10,366 nucleotides of DNA from Gammaproteobacteria bacterium (GCA_027858635.1 JAQICG010000249.1:1-10366); one strand, 5' to 3'; counted from the first letter of the stretch, positions 1 to 7,956 are shown. Notes: generated by a model not told the origin, from the sequence alone. A program made the numbers and translations.

Positions 1-66
1 TTGGCGTTCTTCGCGGACTGTGTTTTATGGTTTTTTTATGGCTGCAATATAATTAAGTCGTTCTTT

Positions 67-444
67 TCAATCCAGCGACTGACCACGCTTGAGCTTGCGC
101 ATCAGAAACCGGGCCGGACTCAGATGCTCAACGATCTGCCTGTTAACCGGCAGAGGCTCGTTGACGATCATTGCTGCTAGTATTTCAGCACTGAGAAAAC
201 TGCTGCATATACCGCGTGAACCGTGGGCGGCGCTGACATATAAACCGGAGAGATATTTGGCCGGTGGATAGTGAGCATGGGGTCGCCCATGGTGCAGCTC
301 TTTATAATCTTTAGCGAAGGCGTTTTTATCGGGCACGGCGCCGACGATCGGTGTCATGTCGTCGCTGACGGGACGAAAACCAACCCGCCCTGTTAGCTGC
401 CCGGGTGGCGCAAATACACCGGGCAGGCACTGTTCAAGATGGGA
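67..444 (-). pseudogene. mnmC: MnmC C-terminal remainder, in frame after the internal TAA
   Basis: Reading on past the TAA at 445-447 in the same frame gives 125 residues and a TGA at 67-69. They match the end of MnmC: a SHLEQCLPG segment lines up with the region after the FAD-domain linker, then RVGFRPVSDDMTPIVGAVPD (the conserved R-P-V-S-D-x-x-P-I-V-G block) and AAHGSRGICSSFLSAEILAA, the glycine-containing segment near the FAD. The tail ARFLMRKLKRGQ matches the usual C-terminus. Together with the upstream part the gene would encode 653 residues plus one for the stop codon, near the 668 I recall for E. coli. There is no frameshift or other stop in this stretch, so the lesion, if real, is probably recent. 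An internal ATG at 357 could only start a fragment without the rest of the FAD fold, and I see no case for it as a separate gene. Confidence 0.85.
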
Positions 445-2028
445 TTAAGTTTCGTCCTGCTCTGCCTGCGTCAACTGCGGGCTGTCATCACCGACCCGGT
501 AGGTCGCACCGGCATAATGCACGCCTTTGTATTCGGGCGTGACGTAAGCATCGAAACTCAATGCTTTATTCAACGCTGAACTCGATTCGTTTGCCGGTAT
601 CGCCGTTATCTGCCCGCGCACCGATGACAGCGGCAGCCAGGAAACAGGTTCAAACTGATTAGCGCCAACACCATTGGCAATGATCATGACTTCTGCACTG
701 GCGATATCCTGTCTGTTTTCATCCAGCGCCTGCCACTGATGTTGCTGTTGCTGAATATCAACTACATTCTGCTGGATGAGCTGCAATGATCCACCGCAGA
801 CGCGCAGCAGATTTTCACAGAGGCCTCGGGGTGAGGCCCAGCCAGCCGCTGGGAAAAAACTCAACGTGGCGTTCGGATCTGCAATGGAATTTTTCAGCTC
901 GTGCTGATGCAGAATTTCCATAAAGGCTTCTGCGTAACCCTGTTTTTCGATTAGTTTTTCCGCCTTGCCCGCTTTAAAAATGGAATAGACGCCGTCGTGA
1001 AACCAGAATTTTTCATCAGACTGTTTCTGCAAATCATCAAGGCAATGCGATGCGTATAGCAGTGCGCTAGCATAAAAGCGGGCATCGGTTTTGTTATCAA
1101 TCGACAGCCTCGGCATCAACAGACCGGCGGGATTGCCGGAGGCTTCTTCAGCAACGTTACGGTGTTTTTCGATCAGCGTCACCTGCCAGCCACGCTGCAC
1201 TAGCGACCAGGCTGTGGTTAAACCGGCCAGACCGGCACCGATGATCACCGCCTGCCGGTTCTGGTAGCGGCTCTGCTCCAGCTCGTACCATGGTGTCGGG
1301 CTTTGCGTGATTTTCTTATGATCGAGTACGGCGGTTATCATCTCTCTTTTTTTGCCGTGTCCCTTGACCTTGATGACGGTAAAGCCCGCCGCCTGCAAGC
1401 CACGGCGCACAAAACCGGCGGCGGTGTAGGTGCTGAGTGTTGTGCCCTGCCCGCTGTTTTTTTCGATCAGCTGAAAAACCTGATCGCTCCACAGGTCGGC
1501 ATTTTTATCCGGCCCGAAGCCGTCGAGATACCAGGCGTCGACCTGCAATGCCCGAGGTTCCAGCGCATCGATGATATCGGCAAAAATCAGGTGCAGTTGT
1601 ACCCGGCCGCCGAGCAGTGCGCGACAATGCTCGCCTTCGACCGGCAGCGGATAGACGGCGAGCAGCTCATCAAAAGACGCTGACAGTTCCGGCCAGTTGC
1701 CGGCGACGCGCGCAATATCAGCAGGGGACACCGGATGTTTTTCGATGCCGAAGTAATGCAGGCACGCTTCCGGGCCGACCTGCCCGGTATCTATTTTCTC
1801 CGCCCAGGCCTGCATGGTCAGCACAAAATTAAGGCCGGTGCCGAAGCCGGTCTCGGCGATGACAAAATGCTCGCCCGCGCCGAGCCTGCACCATCTTGAA
1901 GTCAGTTCATTTTGCTGGAGAAAGACGTATTCCGATTCCTCGCGCCCGCCTGCGCTGGAATAATAAATATCCCCATAACCGGGGCTGTAGGGCTGGCCGT
2001 CACCCCACTGTATGTCTGCATATTTCAT
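445..2028 (-). pseudogene. mnmC: MnmC, N-terminal 527 residues (methyltransferase plus most of the FAD domain), ended by a premature stop
   Basis: MnmC finishes the mnm5(s2)U modification at the tRNA wobble position. Its C-terminal FAD domain (MnmC1) converts cmnm5U to nm5U, and its N-terminal SAM-dependent domain (MnmC2) methylates nm5U to mnm5U. The SAM-binding motif GFGTGLNF is at residues 61-68 and the catalytic-region motif DAWYLDGFGPDKN at 164-176. The FAD dinucleotide-binding GAGLAG is at 264-269, followed by the family-typical EEASGNPAG stretch. The ATG at 2028 follows a purine-rich AGAGAAG. The frame stops at TAA 445-447, about 125 codons short of the family length (roughly 650-670 aa). 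The same frame continues after the stop with clear MnmC sequence to 67, so this is one gene with a nonsense codon or a sequence error. The methyltransferase domain is intact and could still work. The oxidoreductase domain lacks its end. Divergent from the SDR gene. Confidence 0.9.
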
Positions 2029-2140
2029 TGTTTCTTCTCTATCCGCTGATCCAGTTCAACAAAAGCAGAACTGAGGCAAAAATCATTGTAAAATGTGCAC
2101 ACATCATACACTTGCTTCAAATTTAGGCCGGGAAAATTTC

Positions 2141-2890
2141 ATGAATAACGATATTGATCAAATCAAACTCGATGACAAAATTATCCTGATCACCGGTGCC
2201 GGTGATGGCATTGGCAAAGTGGTGTCGCTGGACTGCGCCCGGCGCGGTGCCACGGTGATTCTGCTCGGCAAGACCATTCACAAACTGGAGCACGTTTACG
2301 ATGAAATCGTCGCCGCAGGCGGTGCTGAACCCGCTATTTACCCCATGGATCTGGCCGGCGCTACCGCGCATGACTATGACGACCTGCACGATAATATAGA
2401 AAAAGAATTCGGCCGTCTGGATGCGCTGCTGAATAATGCGGGCTGGCTGGGCGCATCAACCCCCATGGAAATGTTCGACACCGAACTCTGGTATCGGGTG
2501 ATGCAGGTGAATTTGAACGCGCCTTTTCTGCTCACCAGAGCCTGTATACCGCTGATCAAGAAATCGACCCGTGAACACGCATCCACCGGGGCGATTGTGT
2601 TTACCGCTGACGCCAAAACCAGCGCTTACTGGGGCGCTTACGGCGTCGCCAAATCAGGCCTGCAAACGCTCATGAGCATCCTCGCCGATGAGCTGGAATC
2701 GCAGCACATTATGGTGAACGCCTTCGACCCCGGCCCGGTGCGCACCAGTTTCAGAACCCGCGCCTACCCGGCGGAAGATGCAACCGCCATGAACCGACCT
2801 GAAGATGTCAGCGCGCCGTTTGTGTATTTAATTAGCGGTGAATGCGAGGGTGTGACGGGAAAAACATTCACCCTGGATGATTTTAAATAA
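2141..2890 (+). CDS. yciK: YciK-type short-chain dehydrogenase/reductase (SDR)
   Basis: This 249-residue cytoplasmic protein has the classical SDR layout. The nucleotide-binding TGAGDGIG is at residues 18-25, NNAG at 98-101, and YGVAK with Y167 and K171 as the catalytic Tyr-Lys pair. PGPVRT and a RAYPAED segment follow, as in the YciK family (E. coli YciK is about 250 aa). The substrate is unknown for the family. I chose the ATG at 2141 because LDDKIILITGA then sits where YciK starts, and a GGGAAA lies just upstream. The GTG at 2093 would add 16 unconserved residues. Oddity: the strand before the active site reads VFTADAKTSAYWGAY. The usual catalytic serine about 12-13 residues before the Tyr is not there, and the loop appears about three residues shorter than in E. 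coli YciK. It is divergent from mnmC and converges on the thioredoxin gene across a repeat-bearing gap. Confidence 0.88.
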   Translation: MNNDIDQIKLDDKIILITGAGDGIGKVVSLDCARRGATVILLGKTIHKLEHVYDEIVAAGGAEPAIYPMDLAGATAHDYDDLHDNIEKEFGRLDALLNNAGWLGASTPMEMFDTELWYRVMQVNLNAPFLLTRACIPLIKKSTREHASTGAIVFTADAKTSAYWGAYGVAKSGLQTLMSILADELESQHIMVNAFDPGPVRTSFRTRAYPAEDATAMNRPEDVSAPFVYLISGECEGVTGKTFTLDDFK

Positions 2891-2924
2891 CTGCCGCTTT
2901 GCATTTACAGATGTAAAAAACTTT

Positions 2925-3056
2925 TTTACCGCAGAGGCGCAGAGAAAATATATAGTCTGTATGCATCTGTGTTGTTAGCTGTAGGGCGCGTCGTGCGCCC
3001 CACAAATTCAGAATGGTTTTATAAAAATAGGCTTTTCTCTGCGCCTCTGCGGTAAA
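2925..3056. repeat. 132-bp MITE-like element with perfect 24-bp terminal inverted repeats
   Basis: The left arm (2925-2948, starting TTTACCGCAGAGGCGC) and right arm (3033-3056, ending GCGCCTCTGCGGTAAA) are exact reverse complements over 24 bp. The match ends sharply at both borders. Inside is a second hairpin at 2984-3000. There is no open reading frame of note, so this is a non-coding, mobile-type intergenic repeat rather than an insertion sequence. It fills most of the gap between the convergent SDR and thioredoxin genes, where its long stem could also help end transcription from both sides. A T6 run follows the left arm on the minus strand (2915-2920). Similar CCGCAGAGGCGCAGAG repeats are familiar to me from environmental proteobacterial genomes, but I cannot confirm a family here. 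No clear target-site duplication is visible. Confidence 0.75.
2984..3000. repeat. Small GC-rich hairpin inside the inverted-repeat element
   Basis: GGGCGC at 2984-2989 and GCGCCC at 2995-3000 are perfect complements around a GTCGT spacer. One more G-U pair can close the loop to three bases. The hairpin lies near the middle of the larger inverted-repeat unit, as expected for a folded REP/MITE-type element. It has no following T-run, so it is not by itself a typical intrinsic terminator. Confidence 0.6.
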
Positions 3057-3117
3057 TGCTTTTATTAAATGTTTAAATACAGCTGTACATTAACTGCGAT
3101 TTCCAGCCAGTAAAATT

Positions 3118-4158
3118 TCACTTCATCAAATCAACTTCAATACCCTGCTCGCGCAGGGCATCAGCGCGGGTGTCGATATAGCGCTGGAAGTTAGGCTGCT
3201 CTTTATAAGCCCCCGAGGCGACATAATCCATCACCGAATGGGTGTGAAAAGCTTTTAGATAGGCATCCGAACGGAAAACCTCTTCACCTGCGGCATTGAA
3301 AAAAACCATGCTGGGGGCATATTTCACATCCAGCGCTTTAACCCAGTCGCGTACTTTCATCTGGCTGCCATCGGGGGTGGTGATTTTTTCATCACTCCAC
3401 ATGTCAAACAAAGCCACATTGAAACGTGCCAGCTGCTCTTTGCCTTCCGGCCTGCTCAGCATGTCGCTGTGCAGTTCGTCACAGGCAGCGCACTGTTTCT
3501 GTTCAAACATCACCAGCAGAGGTTTTTCGGCGGATAAGGCCTGCTGTAGATTTTTGGGATCTTTGATGTTGATCACATCGGTGTATATCTTGCCGCTGGC
3601 AGGCTGCGGATTAACTTTAGCGAGATAATCCTGATAACTGATCTCTTTTTCCATCTGCTGACCGACATAATCGAGCACGGTATGAAATTTTTCCGGCGGA
3701 TAATAGCCATTGGCGCGATACACCACCTGCCTGTCCTCATTGAAGAAAATCAGCGTCGGTGTATATTGCACTTTTAGTGCGGCGGCAAATTCCGCTTCGG
3801 TGAAGTTATCATCACCGACGATCACTTCATTATTGCCCCAGATATTGATCGCTACCACATCAAAATATTTCTGTGTTTTATCGGCAATATCACGCTGGCC
3901 GAAATTATCTTCCAGCAGCTTTTTACAGTAGGGGCAGCCGTCCTGATAAAAATACAGCATCAGGCGTTTGTTGTTGTCGGCGGCGACGGCGATGTCTTCA
4001 TAGACATCCATAAAGGAGACCTTGAACCAGGCGGGCTTTTCTTCATAACCGGGATTGACCAGCCCCGATGATAATTCTGTCTCATCCGCCGCACCGGCCG
4101 GATATGACAGGGCAAAAAACAACATACAGATAATACTTATGGTTTTATAAATGTTCAT
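3118..4158 (-). CDS. Exported protein with two tandem thioredoxin-like domains
   Basis: The 346-residue product starts with a signal peptide: a short basic N-terminus, a hydrophobic stretch at residues 7-20, and a likely cleavage after AGA at 21-23. It is therefore expected in the periplasm, possibly acting in thiol-disulfide exchange. The first thioredoxin-like domain (about 45-170) carries CPYC at 75-78 and the partner proline after a threonine at 133-134. The second (about 190-315) carries CAAC at 223-226 and its proline at 282. Both share the YTPTLIFFN / YAPSMVFFN strand and an ending DYV helix, so they look like an internal duplication. A GTG at 4164 is possible, but the ATG at 4158 has AGGGGTGA at proper spacing and is preferred. 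It is last in the minus-strand run, 36 bp after rluB. The family resembles SoxW/DsbD-gamma-like thioredoxins. The substrate cannot be told from the sequence. Confidence 0.82.
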   Translation of the reverse strand: MNIYKTISIICMLFFALSYPAGAADETELSSGLVNPGYEEKPAWFKVSFMDVYEDIAVAADNNKRLMLYFYQDGCPYCKKLLEDNFGQRDIADKTQKYFDVVAINIWGNNEVIVGDDNFTEAEFAAALKVQYTPTLIFFNEDRQVVYRANGYYPPEKFHTVLDYVGQQMEKEISYQDYLAKVNPQPASGKIYTDVINIKDPKNLQQALSAEKPLLVMFEQKQCAACDELHSDMLSRPEGKEQLARFNVALFDMWSDEKITTPDGSQMKVRDWVKALDVKYAPSMVFFNAAGEEVFRSDAYLKAFHTHSVMDYVASGAYKEQPNFQRYIDTRADALREQGIEVDLMK

Positions 4159-4194
4159 ATTCACCCCTGCTACCAGTAAATTAAACAGCTTCTG

Positions 4195-5004
4195 CTAACC
4201 GCCTCTTGCCCTGTACTGTTTATTTTTTTTCTTTCTGCCCTGCTCCCTGATAATGGCCTCTTCATCAAGAATGAGACCCACCGAGGCCATCAATTGTTTC
4301 ACTTCGTGCTGTTCCAGATCCACCGATTTACCCGGACGCACGCTCTTGGGCAGATGAATATCGCCATAACGCACACGCATCAGACGACTCACCGTGACAT
4401 CCACCGCTTCCCACAGCCGCCTGACTTCACGGTTGCGGCCTTCGCGCAGAACCACGTGGTACCAGTGGTTGCTGCCCTCGCCGCCGACATCGACGATATC
4501 ATCAAAATGGGCCGGGCCATCTTCCAATTGCACGCCTTTTTTGAGCTGCTTGAGCTTGTCCAGCGTGACTTCGCCTCGGACCCGCACCGCATATTCACGT
4601 TCAATTTCGTGCGAAGGGTGCATCAGCCGATTCGCCAGTTCGCCATTGTTGGTAAATAGTAACAGGCCGCTGGTATTGATATCGAGACGACCAATGCTGA
4701 CCCAGCGTGAATTGGTGAGCTTGGGCAGATTATCAAACACCGTGCGCCGGCCTTCTTCATCCTTGCGCGAGCTGACCTCGCCCACCGGTTTGTTGTAGAC
4801 CAGCACGCGCACATCGGGCTTGGCTTCGCGAATGACGATGCGCTTGCCGTTGAATTCGGCGCGATCGCCGTCTGAGACTTTGGCGCCCAGCTTGATCACT
4901 GCGCCATTGATGCGAACGTGACCCTGTTCGATCCAGCGCTCGATTTCCCGGCGTGAACCGAAGCCCATACGCGATAGCGCTTTTTGTGCACGTTCTTCAG
5001 ACAT
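4195..5004 (-). CDS. rluB: 23S rRNA pseudouridine synthase RluB
   Basis: RluB converts a uridine in the peptidyl-transferase region of 23S rRNA (U2605 in E. coli numbering) to pseudouridine. The 269-residue protein begins with an S4 RNA-binding domain (residues 2-48, including GFGSRREIERWIEQGHVRIN). The RsuA/RluB/E/F-type catalytic domain follows, with GRLDINTSGLLLFTN at 105-119, where D108 is the expected catalytic aspartate. The later REGRNREVRRLWEAV and VSRLMRVRYGDIHLP blocks are also family hallmarks. The C-terminus is a short basic tail (GRKKKNKQYRARGG), likely for RNA contact. The ATG at 5004 gives the normal MSE start of the family, but I see no strong Shine-Dalgarno sequence before it. 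The gene lies 40 bp after scpB, a very common arrangement in proteobacteria. RluE or RluF are less likely given this context and the N-terminal S4 domain. Confidence 0.95.
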   Translation of the reverse strand: MSEERAQKALSRMGFGSRREIERWIEQGHVRINGAVIKLGAKVSDGDRAEFNGKRIVIREAKPDVRVLVYNKPVGEVSSRKDEEGRRTVFDNLPKLTNSRWVSIGRLDINTSGLLLFTNNGELANRLMHPSHEIEREYAVRVRGEVTLDKLKQLKKGVQLEDGPAHFDDIVDVGGEGSNHWYHVVLREGRNREVRRLWEAVDVTVSRLMRVRYGDIHLPKSVRPGKSVDLEQHEVKQLMASVGLILDEEAIIREQGRKKKNKQYRARGG

Positions 5005-5044
5005 ATAAATATTGGTACTTTATGGTGGAAATGTTAATGCGGTT

Positions 5045-5848
5045 TTAAACGCCGGTTGCCGAGGATCGTTCATTTTCCGGATCTTCACTCTCGTCATCAG
5101 TAGTATCAACTGCTTCGACAAGATCGTCGGCTTCATCGGCTTCGACAAGCTCAACGGCTTCATCGACCTCGGCCTCTTCTGCTACTTCGATGTCCCCGGA
5201 TAATTCCTCTTCTGCCGCGGCCTTAGCGACTTCGCCCTCTTCGTTCTCGGCGACAGTTTCAGCGCCATCATCAAACTCATCAACATGATCGCCCAGCGCT
5301 AATTCGGGATTGTCTTTATCCAGATCTTTGATAGCCGCCAGCGTCGGTAGTTCATCGAGCGTGGTCAAATTGAAATAATCCAGAAACTCGCGGGTGGTGC
5401 CGTATAAAGCGGGTTTGCCCGGAACATCCTTATGCCCCAGCACTTTTATCCAGCTGCGTTCCTGCAGGGTACGAATAATGTTCGAGCTGACGCTGACGCC
5501 GCGCACCTCTTCAATTTCACCGCGCGTAATCGGCTGGCGGTAGGCGACCAGCGCCATGGTTTCGAGCAGGGCGCGGGTATAGCGCGCGGGTTTTTCTTCC
5601 CAGAGACGACCCACCCACGGCGCGTAATCCTGTTTCACCTGAATCCTGAACCCGCTGGCGATCTGCTTCAACTCAAAACTGCGCCCGGCGTATTCATCGG
5701 CCAGATCGTGCAGCGCTTTGCGAATATCGTCGCGGGTGGGTCGGTCTTCGTCGCCGTCAAAAATCGAGTCCAGGTGCTGCACCGACATCGGTTTTTCTGC
5801 GGAGAGCAAAATCGCTTCCAGAATGTTTTTTGTTTCGTCCAAAGTCAT
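5045..5848 (-). CDS. scpB: Segregation and condensation protein ScpB with a long acidic tail
   Basis: ScpB is the winged-helix (kite) dimer that binds ScpA in the SMC-ScpAB condensin complex, which organises and separates chromosomes. Residues 1 to about 175 form the conserved part: KNILEAILLSAEKPMS at 7-22, then ALLETMALVAYRQPITRGEIEEVRGV at 93-118 and LGHKDVPGKPALYGTT at 137-152. From about residue 188 to 267 the protein is low-complexity and very acidic: I count 34 Asp/Glu with only two Lys/Arg. The total of 267 residues compares with about 190-200 for compact ScpB proteins. The start at 5848 has GAAAGG at good spacing. The gene sits 54 bp after scpA and 40 bp before rluB. The partner here would be a true SMC rather than MukB, because ScpAB and MukBEF generally exclude each other. 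No smc gene lies in this window. Confidence 0.95.
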   Translation of the reverse strand: MTLDETKNILEAILLSAEKPMSVQHLDSIFDGDEDRPTRDDIRKALHDLADEYAGRSFELKQIASGFRIQVKQDYAPWVGRLWEEKPARYTRALLETMALVAYRQPITRGEIEEVRGVSVSSNIIRTLQERSWIKVLGHKDVPGKPALYGTTREFLDYFNLTTLDELPTLAAIKDLDKDNPELALGDHVDEFDDGAETVAENEEGEVAKAAAEEELSGDIEVAEEAEVDEAVELVEADEADDLVEAVDTTDDESEDPENERSSATGV

Positions 5849-5902
5849 TTCAAATACCTTTCAATAATCTCTCTGAGATAATTTTTCTGCGTTGCATCCG
5901 AA

Positions 5903-6739
5903 TTATTTTTCGCTGCCGGAAGCCGCTCTGACATGAATAGAGGCAAACGCTTCGGACTGAACCAGATCGATCAGCTGTTCTTTCACCAGCTCCAGCAAAG
6001 CCAGCAGGGTTACCACGACGCCACGGCGACCCTCTTCGATGGTGAACAGCTGGGTGTAATCGATAAAGTCATGCGCCGTGATGGTTTCCAGCACCCGGCT
6101 CATACGCTCGCGCACCGACAGTGTTTCACGCTGAATCTGGTGATGGCTGTACATGGCTGAACGCGCCATGGCGTCCTTGAAGGCCATCAGTAAATCCCTC
6201 AGATCCACTTCGGGCACCGGCCTGTCCTGAACCAACTCCGGCAGTTCCACATCCGTCAAATAGACATCGCGACCCACACGCGGCAGCTCATCGATGTTCT
6301 GCGCCGCCTGTTTGAAACGCTCGTATTCCTGCAAACGGCGCAACAGCTCGGCACGGGGGTCATCCTCTTCATCTGATTCTACCGGACGCGGCAGCAGCAT
6401 TCGCGACTTGATCTCCGCCAGCATGGCCGCCATCACCAGATATTCGGCGGCGATCTCAATTTTCAGCGTCTGCATCATGTCGATGTAAGTCATGTACTGA
6501 CGGGTGATTTCGCTAATTGGGACTTCCAGAATATCCAAATTCTGTCGTTTAATGAGATACAGCAGCAGATCCAGCGGTCCCTCAAAGGCTTCAAGAATCA
6601 CTTCCAGCGCATCGGGGGGAATGTACAGATCGCGGGGGATAACCGTCAACAGTTCGCCCTGCACTAGCGCAAACGGCATTTCGTCCTGAGTTCTTTTGCG
6701 GTCATCAACCGCAGGGGCTTGTGAAGTGGGTTCAGTCAT
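5903..6739 (-). CDS. scpA: Segregation and condensation protein ScpA (kleisin)
   Basis: ScpA is the kleisin that bridges the SMC heads and binds an ScpB dimer. The 278-residue product has the signature FEGPLDLLLYLI at residues 52-63, followed by KRQNLDILEVPISEITRQY at 64-82. A helical middle (AEYLVMAAMLAEIKSRMLLP) binds ScpB, and the C-terminal winged-helix region (about 200-278, with RRGVVVTLLALLELVKE) contacts the SMC head. About 45 residues precede the signature, longer than in Bacillus ScpA. The segment DLYIPPDALEVILEAFEGPL is, as I recall, typical of gammaproteobacterial members. Its ATG overlaps the trpS stop by one base (TAATG at 6741-6737), which suggests translational coupling. scpB follows after 54 bp. 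Confidence 0.95.
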   Translation of the reverse strand: MTEPTSQAPAVDDRKRTQDEMPFALVQGELLTVIPRDLYIPPDALEVILEAFEGPLDLLLYLIKRQNLDILEVPISEITRQYMTYIDMMQTLKIEIAAEYLVMAAMLAEIKSRMLLPRPVESDEEDDPRAELLRRLQEYERFKQAAQNIDELPRVGRDVYLTDVELPELVQDRPVPEVDLRDLLMAFKDAMARSAMYSHHQIQRETLSVRERMSRVLETITAHDFIDYTQLFTIEEGRRGVVVTLLALLELVKEQLIDLVQSEAFASIHVRAASGSEK

Positions 6740-7956
6740 TATAAGTAGGCAATGCCCATGGCTTTTCTTACTTCTTCCAGTGTATCTCGCGCCTCGTCCC
6801 TTGCCGCTTCATTTCCATTGGCCACAATCGCTTTGACCGTAGACAGATCCTCTTCATATTCACGCGCCCGCAGCTGAATCGGCTTAAGCTCGGCCAGCAC
6901 GGCGTCGATCACCGGCTGCTTACAATCGACACAGCCAATCCCCGCACTGCGACAACCCACCTGCGCCCATTCCTGCGTTTCCAGACTCGAATAGATGCGG
7001 TGGAACTGCCAGACCGGGCACTTGGCCGGATCGCCGGGATCATTGCGGCGCACCCGTGCCGGATCGGTGGGCATGGTACGAATTTTCCTGGTGACCTCAT
7101 CGGGACTGTCGCGTAGGGCGATGGTATTACCATAGGATTTGGACATTTTCTGACCATCCAGACCCGGCATTTTTGACGCAGGCGTCAGCATCGCCTTGGG
7201 TTCAGGCAGAATAATCTTGCCGGAACCTTCCAGATAGCCGTACAGACGCTCTTTGTCTCCGATGGAGATATTCTGCTGCGAATCCAACAGCGCCTTGGCC
7301 ATATCCAGTGCGTTCTGAACCCCTTCTTCCTGAAATTTTTTGCGGCAGTCCATGAACATACGGGCGTTTTTCTTGCCCATTTTGGCCACGGCCTGCTCCG
7401 CCTTCTGTTCAAAACCAATCTCACGCCCGTAAAGATGGTTGAAACGGCGCGCCACTTCGCGGGTGAGTTCAACGTGCGCAACCTGATCTTCGCCCACCGG
7501 CACCAGGCCAGCTTTGTAGATCAGAATATCGGCGCTTTGCAGCAGCGGATAACCCAGAAAGCCATAGGTGGCGAGATCCATCTCCTTGAGTTTTTCCTGC
7601 TGATCTTTATAGGTGGGCACCCGTTCCAGCCAGCCCAGCGGGGTAATCATCGACAACAGGGTGTGCAATTCAGCGTGTTCCGGCACTTTGGACTGAATGA
7701 AGATCTTGGCCGCACCGGGGCTGATGCCCGCCGCCAGCCAGTCGATCACCATCTCCCAGGTGCTGGATTCGATCATGGAGGGGTCTTCGTAATGCGTGGT
7801 CAGCGCGTGCCAGTCCGCCGCAAAAAAGAAGCATTCATACTCGTGCTGCAGGTTCACCCAGTTCTTCAAAACACCGTGATAATGTCCCAGATGCAGACGA
7901 CCCGTAGGCCGCATGCCCGAAAGCACACGCTGGTGCTGTGTTGGTAAGTTACTCAA
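6739..7956 (-). CDS. trpS: Tryptophanyl-tRNA synthetase, long form with a Cys4 motif
   Basis: TrpRS, a class I synthetase, charges tRNA-Trp in the cytoplasm. The HIGH-type motif HLGH is at residues 22-25 and KMSKS at 270-274. The protein is 405 residues, against about 334 in E. coli. Most of the excess is an insert at about 178-250, between RFNHLYG and the PEPKAMLTPASKM segment. After KMSKS, four cysteines, C313-x21-C335-x6-C342-x2-C345, form a pattern close to the [4Fe-4S] site described for Thermotoga maritima TrpRS (C-x22-C-x6-C-x2-C as I recall it). It may therefore bind an iron-sulfur cluster near the anticodon-binding region; this is inference. The start is TTG at 7956: AAGGAG at 7967-7962 is five bases upstream, and the next ATG (codon 15) would cut into the Rossmann start. 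The Shine-Dalgarno overlaps the stop of the M50 gene, and the end overlaps scpA. Confidence 0.96.
   Translation of the reverse strand: MSNLPTQHQRVLSGMRPTGRLHLGHYHGVLKNWVNLQHEYECFFFAADWHALTTHYEDPSMIESSTWEMVIDWLAAGISPGAAKIFIQSKVPEHAELHTLLSMITPLGWLERVPTYKDQQEKLKEMDLATYGFLGYPLLQSADILIYKAGLVPVGEDQVAHVELTREVARRFNHLYGREIGFEQKAEQAVAKMGKKNARMFMDCRKKFQEEGVQNALDMAKALLDSQQNISIGDKERLYGYLEGSGKIILPEPKAMLTPASKMPGLDGQKMSKSYGNTIALRDSPDEVTRKIRTMPTDPARVRRNDPGDPAKCPVWQFHRIYSSLETQEWAQVGCRSAGIGCVDCKQPVIDAVLAELKPIQLRAREYEEDLSTVKAIVANGNEAARDEARDTLEEVRKAMGIAYL

Noticed and set aside
2094..2101. TGTGCACA palindrome between the divergent mnmC and SDR genes, near a minus-strand TACAAT (2085-2090)
   Set aside because: Eight bases is too short to call an operator, and neither direction has a -35 at proper spacing.
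5863..5883. Imperfect 9-base inverted repeat with a T-run in the scpA-scpB gap
   Set aside because: The T-run follows the stem on the plus strand, while the genes run on the minus strand. The stem is AT-rich and has a mismatch, so it is not a credible terminator.
7435..7947. A 170-codon plus-strand open frame opposite trpS
   Set aside because: It is antisense to the HLGH half of trpS and its product has no domain-like pattern, so I take it as a shadow.
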